A DNA stretch of 35,005 nucleotides, from NCBI GenBank assembly GCA_003427395.1, contig BFEA01000263.1, forward strand, positions 1,465,062-1,500,066. The letters run 5' to 3'. The stretch comes from Chara braunii (taxonomy: Eukaryota; Streptophyta; Charophyceae; Charales; Characeae). This document shows positions 29,627 through 35,005 of the stretch, in pieces (the first letter of the stretch is position 1; every line of letters begins with the position of its first letter). The notes below the pieces were generated by a model, which was not told the origin of the DNA, searched no databases, and was given only the letters and a program-made list of their open reading frames with translations. The translations under genes and the position numbers were made by a program.

Positions 29627-31440
29627 GTGCCCCTAGCGACTCGGTCCCTCCACACCTCATACTCTAAACCAAGTTTCACCCAAGCGGGCGTACCTTGGTC
29701 GGCCTGACCCGTAGACCGGCCTTTCTTCTTCTTTCGGTCCCCCTAGCCTTTTCCTTGATGGGTGCCACAACTCCCCCATTCGAAGTCTCGCTGGCCCCAT
29801 CGTGTTCTGTCTCCTCCCCAAGGACTGGGAAGTCGTCAATTTTTGCCACCTGACCATCATGGTCGACGAACATTAGTTGACCTTTCTTCTTCTAGTTCTG
29901 GGGTAGTCTCTTCTTCCTACCATCTCGCTGACTCTCATGCGCAGATCCCAACTTTGCCTCTATGTCTAAGGCCTTCTTGCTGAAGGAGGCGAAGTTGTGT
30001 TGTTCGACATAGGCCTCATCTTCCAGCTTTGTCCTAACCTCTGAAGGTAGACATCTAAGGTAATTTGTAAGGAGTACCTGCTGGAAGGTAGACATCTAAG
30101 GTAATTTGTAAGGAGTACCTGCTGGTCATAGCGCACACCAGGTACCACGAGCAGACATTCTACGTTACCCGTGAGCTCTCTAACATTCTTGTACCTTCTG
30201 GCACAAAGACTGTTGATCGAATTTGTGGCCTTTTGGGACCCTTGTGGGTCATGCCACCTATTATACACGAACCGTACAAACTCTTCCAATGTCTGGGCCT
30301 GGGCCCAGGCATCGAAGTTTTGACTGTAGCCCTGCTGCTGCACTAGGCCATTCAACCAGCGGGTTGCTGACCCCTCTAGAAAGGAGGCAGCTACTACAAC
30401 TTCTTGCTCCGGCCTGGTAAGATTGTGCCTCACATAGGTACGCACCGTCCTTACCCAGGTGTCCAAGTCCCCATCCTTCTTCCTGTCACCGGAGAAAGGC
30501 TTAGGACTCAGCAAGGGTATTTTGGGCATCCACTGCATAGGCCTCATTGGCCCAGGGGCTTGCTGCAGTGGCTGCATAGCCACCGTAACAGGTTGCTGCA
30601 CGCTAACCTGGGCCTGGCTTGACAGTGGGACTGTAGTTACCACTGTCGTCGATGGTACAACAGAGACTCTAAGGACCAGACCACTAGTCGCCACATAACC
30701 ACCTGGAGGGGGCATGCCAAACATAGGTGAGAATGAAGGCCCTATCGGCGACGACGTCACTGATGGACCCGCACCCGAAGGGGGAGCTACAACAAAATGA
30801 GGCTGCCTCATCACTGGACGAGGAATCTATAGTGCAGCCAAAATTCACTTCTGTCCTGCCACTACTTCAGCCAACACCTCCTGCTGAACTACGTGGGTCT
30901 CCGCTACACAAAGGAGCGAGTTACGCAGCGCTCACATCGCAGGGTTGACTCATCTAATGCTTCTAATCTGCTTAGCTCCTGCAATCTACTACCTAGTCTA
31001 GATTTTCTCATAATTGCTCTTCTTCTCCGCTCTGATGCTTCATCCAACAACGGCTGCAACTCATCCTGAAGTTCTTCTGCTTGGAGGATCTCATAATCCT
31101 CCGCGCGTGAGTTGAGCCTGCTGGCTGACTTGCAAGCCAGCACTCTGGCTAATGGAAACCCGAGAACCACTCTGACTAACTCCTAATGAGGTGGCCTGTG
31201 AAGAGGCCTGCGACATGGTACAGGAAGTAGCCATGGTAGTACCAGTGCTAGCTGAAATCCTAGACCTGGCACTGTCCTCAGCCACCCTCGCTCTTCTTGC
31301 CGCTGCTCTCTTTCTAGCCTCTCTCCGCAGTCTCCTCTCGTCTCTCTAGGGAAGTCAAAGGTCGACTGAGAGTAGTACTACGAGTAGTCCTACGGTCGTC
31401 CACTAAGAACTCCTCCTCACTAGTGCTTGCATCACTCATG
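29472..31440 (-). pseudogene. Element B gag: Ser/Thr-rich N-terminus, capsid part, CCHC knuckle
   Basis: A candidate start is ATG 31438-31440 (MSDASTSEEEFLVDDRR). The frame shifts near 31320, giving an Arg/Ala-rich then Ser-rich stretch (31091-31285) and a Glu/Leu/Arg helical segment (30904-31170). The main frame 29966-30814 has a Pro/Gln/Val-rich part and then the gag fold (KPFSGDRKKDGDLDTWVRTV, AASFLEGSATRWLNGLV, LEEFVRFVYNRWHDP). A 41-base tandem duplication (30044-30125) breaks the frame; the true continuation is at 29892-30095 (LPSEVRTKLEDEAYVEQHNF). The zinc knuckle CMNCGNYGHTSRAC (CX2CX4HX4C) is at 29584-29625. Gag would form the particle and bind element RNA. Confidence 0.82.
30044..30125. 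repeat. Perfect 41-base tandem duplication in element B gag
   Basis: AAGGTAGACATCTAAGGTAA... at 30044-30084 is repeated exactly at 30085-30125. Because 41 is not a multiple of three it shifts the gag frame. Confidence 0.95.
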
Positions 31441-32708
31441 AGCTACAGTGTGTGTGATCTAAACTAGAATTCACACTGAATCCTACCTCATCATGGCACA
31501 CAACCGATTATGATACACAACTAACTTCGGTCGGCCTGGACAGAAACAGTTAGGTGGTTAGGTGTCACCAGTGTCAGACCCTACAAGGAATATTAAATCT
31601 ATTTTTAGATTACTCTAATACAGATTGCAATGCAGCAAAGAATATGCTACTCTATCTGCAGCTGTCTGTCAGTTGTCAATCAAGTCTGCAACAACTAAGT
31701 AATCAAAAATAAAAATAATGCTCCCTGCAGAGATGTATGCTGAATGACTGTTTATCTAATTAATCCCACGGCGAACAGTTGCTGGAATCTAACCCTTTCC
31801 CTATATCCCTCTTGAGTAGTCACTTTGTGACGACGTTCCTAGGCATCTGGTTGAGCAGCGTGTCTAAAGCTGTGCAATCCGGCCCACCCCTGTGCCCCAA
31901 GTCAACGCCGAACTTGCCAGCCCCTGCACATTATTTATCCTCGCATGCAACGAGCCTTACACCCGGTTTGATCTGGCTGATCAGGAGGCATTTAAGGAGA
32001 TCCCCCGTAACTCCTCAAGAATTATCTAACGTCGCAGACAGGACAACGATCACAGCCAGATTCAACACCGAGTCCCCGCCAGAAATATTTAGAGACGGTC
32101 TGGTAAGCGTCTGTTCAAAGGGTTGGCATGCCCTGCCTGACCTCTATTGCGCAGCAGCAGAACCAATGACTTGCGACAAAGCATGTGTGTACTAGTCCCA
32201 GCGGGTTGGCATGGTGACCGTGACCCGAGTGCTTCGTCCAGGGCCCTTCAGAGGCAACGCCCGTCTCCCACCAGCTTGCTGCCCAGGAAGAATGTCGACT
32301 CTCAAGGTTGAGCGCTCGCGACACCTCAGATTGAGAGGACTCTCAAGACAGAACTCACTTCCTCACTGTAAGAAGCAATGAAGAGGGTAGATAAGGAAGG
32401 AAGCAACGTACCTTATAATGCTGCCCCCAACCACAAATTTCTCACCGGCAACCTGATGTGCATTTATGATGACCGGTCTTTGCCTTGGCACAACCAACAG
32501 CAGAATGCAGTTCCACCTCGGCTTAAATGCCACATCAGCGAGCTCTCATCATCCAGCGTACAACCCTAATGTCACCACATAGCTTCCTGGCGCGCCCACA
32601 CGACCCTGGGCCGCCTACCGTTCAACGCCCATGCCTTATCACTGCCCCACACCTCGTGCGAAGCACCGAACAGCTATTGCGAAGAACCAATGAGCGCAGT
32701 TCGAACCA
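31441..32708 (-). other. Element B leader
   Basis: About 1.27 kb between gag and the PBS without a convincing gene. The 69-base block shared with family A lies at 31979-32047. A/T-rich stretches occur at 31580-31740. Confidence 0.6.
31979..32047 (-). promoter_or_regulatory. 69-base leader block shared with gypsy family A
   Basis: This is the partner of 20760-20828: 60 of 69 bases are identical, ungapped. Core word: GGCATTTAAGGAGATCCCCC. It lies about 660 bases from the PBS and 540 bases upstream of the gag start of its element. Confidence 0.6.
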
Positions 32709-32720
32709 GCTCTGATACCA
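32709..32720 (-). promoter_or_regulatory. Primer-binding site of element B
   Basis: The plus strand reads GCTCTGATACCA, an exact complement to the initiator-Met tRNA 3' end (without CCA extension beyond TGG). Three bases separate it from the LTR. Confidence 0.92.
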
Positions 32721-32723
32721 AAT

Positions 32724-33826
32724 TGCAAGGACAATGAACAGAAGCGAGCTGACAATATTCAGATTGCACAATCACATTGAAAGCCAAATCGTAACACAGT
32801 GTTCAGAAAGCAGCATTGCACCAATATAACACTAACGGAAAATCGTAGCACTGAAAGTCAATGTCAATGAGAGCTTGCTCTCGCCACCACCAACATATGT
32901 ATCCAGTCTCTATCTCCCTACTTGGCGCTCGGCGCCCAGCCTACTTCCTACACAGCTACTACTAGCCTACTAATTGACAACGCAACTGTTGACGTCAGCA
33001 GCACCCGAAGTACGTGAAGATGCCGCCCATGCAGAACCATCGCCAATACCAGGTATGCGCCCTCACATCATCATCGTCATCATCATCCTTCTCTCTCTCC
33101 CTTGACTCTCTCCCACGTCTTCCTTTGTTGTACACCCGAAGTCCACCCCTGCGCCTCACTGTACATCCAAGCCCTGCCAGCTATGGACGCTGGGCTATGG
33201 CGCTGCCCTCACTCAGCGCCCTGCTCCCTGCATGACCGCACGTGCCTGCACCTCGCCGCTCAGCGCTAGCAGCAGCCCACGAGATTCAGCTCCAGCAGCG
33301 CTGCCGCCAGCATGCGAGTGCCCGAATGCCCGGCCAGGCAGCGAGCTCTTTCCTATATGGAAAGAGCCTGCCTCATTCGGCAGCCTGGCTNCAGCGCTGC
33401 CGCCAGCATGCGAGTGCCCGAATGCCCGGCCAGGCAGCGAGCTCTTTCCTATATGGAAAGAGCCTGCCTCATTCGGCAGCCTGGCTGGACTGCCCTGGGC
33501 CCAGAAGCTTCTGGTAGGCCCCAGGATGCTGCACCTCTGGTGCAGCTACTGGGCCTCGTTTGGTTGGGCCTCCCAACTGTCTGTGTATGAGGCTGCGAAC
33601 CTCGCGCAGGGCCTGTGCTTTCGGAAAGGCCTAGAAGGCCTGGGAATTTCCACGCTGCTCGGCCTGTGTTTCCCTTCAACCAACTGGCGCGACGAAACTG
33701 CCTGGACCCCAAATGCGAAATTGACTGCCAAGGGCCTCTCATGATTTGTTAGGCCCACCTTCACTTAGGGCGGGCACATTTGCTGCAGGGGGCCCCTTAG
33801 GCCTGCTGAGGACCCATATCCCCGCT
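32724..33826 (-). repeat. Element B 5' LTR (1103 bp as assembled)
   Basis: It starts TGCAAGGACAATGAAC and ends CCCGCT where the 3' LTR has CTCGCA. The extra length over the other LTR is explained by a 106-base segment (33660-33765) and a 95-base direct duplication (33296-33390 and 33392-33486) that flanks a single N at 33391. The duplication is probably an assembly artefact. Confidence 0.9.
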
Positions 33827-33860
33827 TGTGCGCCAAAAAAAAAAAAAAGAACATGCCCCA

Positions 33861-33884
33861 GAGAGAGAGAGAGAGAGAGAGAGA
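33861..33884. repeat. (GA)12 microsatellite beside an A run
   Basis: Twelve GA units, preceded at 33835-33848 by a run of A interrupted only at its end. It lies just outside element B. Confidence 0.95.
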
Positions 33885-34182
33885 ACAAAGGGTCCCCTTC
33901 ACATCAATTCGAGGGCTCCTGCAGGTACCTCGAATGGCTCGTACGATATATGTGGAGTCATTGAGGGCCACTGCTTCGTCGAGAAGGATGGCCTCGTCAT
34001 GTGAGGAAGACGTGGGGGCAGACCACCAATATATGCTGTGGATTCGAGTTCAGGGCTGTAGCTCGGCAGTTATGGGTCACCAATTCAGCTAGACCCTGTC
34101 TGTGCCTCCACGTGATTCTCAGGGCCTCTGTTACATGCTGCGCCTGCAACAGGCTGCACGGGCCCCCTTTCAGGCCCGTGAT

Positions 34183-34240
34183 GTTTTCAGGCCAAAAGCC
34201 TGAAAACAAGGGCCTACAGGCCCCGTAAAAGGGCCTTTAC
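34183..34240. repeat. Cluster of inverted repeats with GGCC cores
   Basis: GTTTTCAGGC (34183-34192) and GCCTGAAAAC (34198-34207) form a perfect 10-bp stem with a 5-base loop. Directly after it come GGGCCTACAGGCCCC and GTAAAAGGGCCTTTAC, each nearly self-complementary. Confidence 0.8.
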
Positions 34241-35005
34241 GAATTAGACCCCAGATGAGTACCCCAACAGCGAGGGGCCGTGTCGGCCAGAACTTAAATT
34301 CACGAGCAGCAACCCAAAAGACAAAGTTCCTGAGGCAAATGTCACATCCATAATGAAATGAAAGGTCATTTTGAACAGTCACAAACAGGTCCTGAACGAA
34401 CAGGTATTGGACACAGTTCTTAAGACTGAGAAAGGGTCATGTCTCCTCGATGGAAAGTCACATCTGTTCGGCAATGAGTCAAAGGCCACAGTCCCAGTCC
34501 AGTCATAATTCCACGAGTCAGTCCTGATTCAGACCAGGAGTCCAAAAGACAGGCCCGATGGCCCAAAGCAGCAGCAGACCATGGGAAAAGATCCTGACAC
34601 ACACTTTGCAACAGACGGTACTGGGCAGGAGTCCAAGGCACACTTGAGGCTGAACGCAGGCCACGCCAGACCAGTCCAGCACTATAAAGAACTGGCCAGC
34701 CTCCCATTTGGCAGATGCTCATCTCGCATGAGAGTGTGAAAGTGCCGTGGAACTTGTGCACCAGATGTGTGTGAGCTGTGCTAAGCTGAAAGCAGCGCTA
34801 CGTGTGAGGAAGAGGAGAGGAGCGCCGGCTGGAAGGAAGGCAGCCATAGCTGGGCCGGCGCCAGTTAGTACATTAGTAGGAATAGTTAGTAGAAGAGTTC
34901 AGTGAGTAGCATTCAAAGTAGATCCTCGTGTGATAGGGAGTGTGCATGCATGATGAATGGGAGTAGACCAGGACAATAGACATAGAGGGAGAGAGAGAAG
35001 AAGGC

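Larger units (their letters stand above)
25786..33826 (-). mobile_element. Ty3/gypsy element B, both LTRs present, non-autonomous
   Basis: Element order on the minus strand: 5' LTR 32724-33826, PBS 32709-32720, leader, gag (31440 to about 29470), protease, RT, a deletion, integrase, chromodomain, PPT 26687-26698, 3' LTR 25786-26686. TGTG occurs just outside both ends (25782-25785 and 33827-33830), a candidate 4-base target duplication, or 5 bases with one mismatch (CTGTG/TTGTG). LTR sequences differ at about 20 of 900 aligned positions by eye. It is the best-preserved element in the window but carries frameshifts, a lost RNase H region and changed catalytic residues. Confidence 0.9.
33827..35005. 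other. Right flank of element B, no gene recognised
   Basis: It contains an A run (33835-33848), a (GA)12 run (33861-33884), a hairpin cluster (34183-34240), an AGTC-rich stretch (34380-34560) and a short GA-rich end. Open frames are short, overlapping and without motifs. The flank could be promoter or untranslated sequence of a gene beyond the window, but nothing shows this. Confidence 0.4.

Noticed and set aside
33232-33744. 170-residue plus-strand frame in the right LTR of B
   Set aside because: It lies in an LTR, contains the N and its flanking duplication, and the matching frame in the other LTR is much shorter.

Overview
The window looks like repeat-rich DNA from a plant-lineage eukaryote. 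I found no intact host gene, only layered remains of retrotransposons. Three primer-binding sites complementary to plant-type initiator-Met tRNA, integrases with C-terminal chromodomains (chromovirus-like Ty3/gypsy), a LINE with a zf-RVT-type C-terminus and a GT-AG-like splice donor all point to a streptophyte. A charophyte such as Chara is my guess from the style of the elements and is not proven. A 390-base N run and four single Ns show a draft assembly.

Layout. 1-258: G-rich minisatellite. 643-6600: gypsy copy A1 (minus strand), broken at its left end inside RNase H, with a deleted RT core, an old gag, a 1.7 kb leader carrying a (CT)n tract, a PBS and an LTR. 5662-23208: a second gypsy copy of the same family A (minus strand) that shares the LTR at 5662-6600 with A1. 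Its 3' half (chromodomain, integrase, RNase H, RT from the DQYK motif onward) lies at 6639-9205. Its 5' half (RT up to the IEVHP motif, protease, gag, leader, PBS, LTR) lies at 17419-23208. The two halves fit together almost codon for codon. They are separated by 8.2 kb that starts with a 5'-truncated LINE ORF2 (plus strand, 9206-11708) and ends in a 16-A tail (17403-17418). Within that insert sit the gag, leader, PBS and LTR start of a third gypsy-like element, C (minus strand), plus a sequence gap.

23209-25785: flank with a possible single TPR exon and no other recognisable gene. 25786-33826: gypsy element B (minus strand) with both LTRs, PPT, PBS, gag, protease, RT, integrase and chromodomain. 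It is disabled by frameshifts, a missing RNase H region and substitutions at catalytic residues. Its LTRs differ by only about 2% by eye, against about 9% between the family A LTRs over their first 150 bases, so B is the younger insertion. 33827-35005: flank with poly-A, (GA)n and a hairpin cluster.

How the parts relate. Nothing here is likely to act alone, because every pol has lost part of its machinery. The main value of the window is its insertion history: the family A tandem came first, the LINE then landed in its RT, element C is nested inside the LINE segment, and B inserted separately and recently. A ~69-base leader block shared by the otherwise divergent families A and B, and a conserved leader hairpin in family A, are the best candidates for undescribed cis-acting function.
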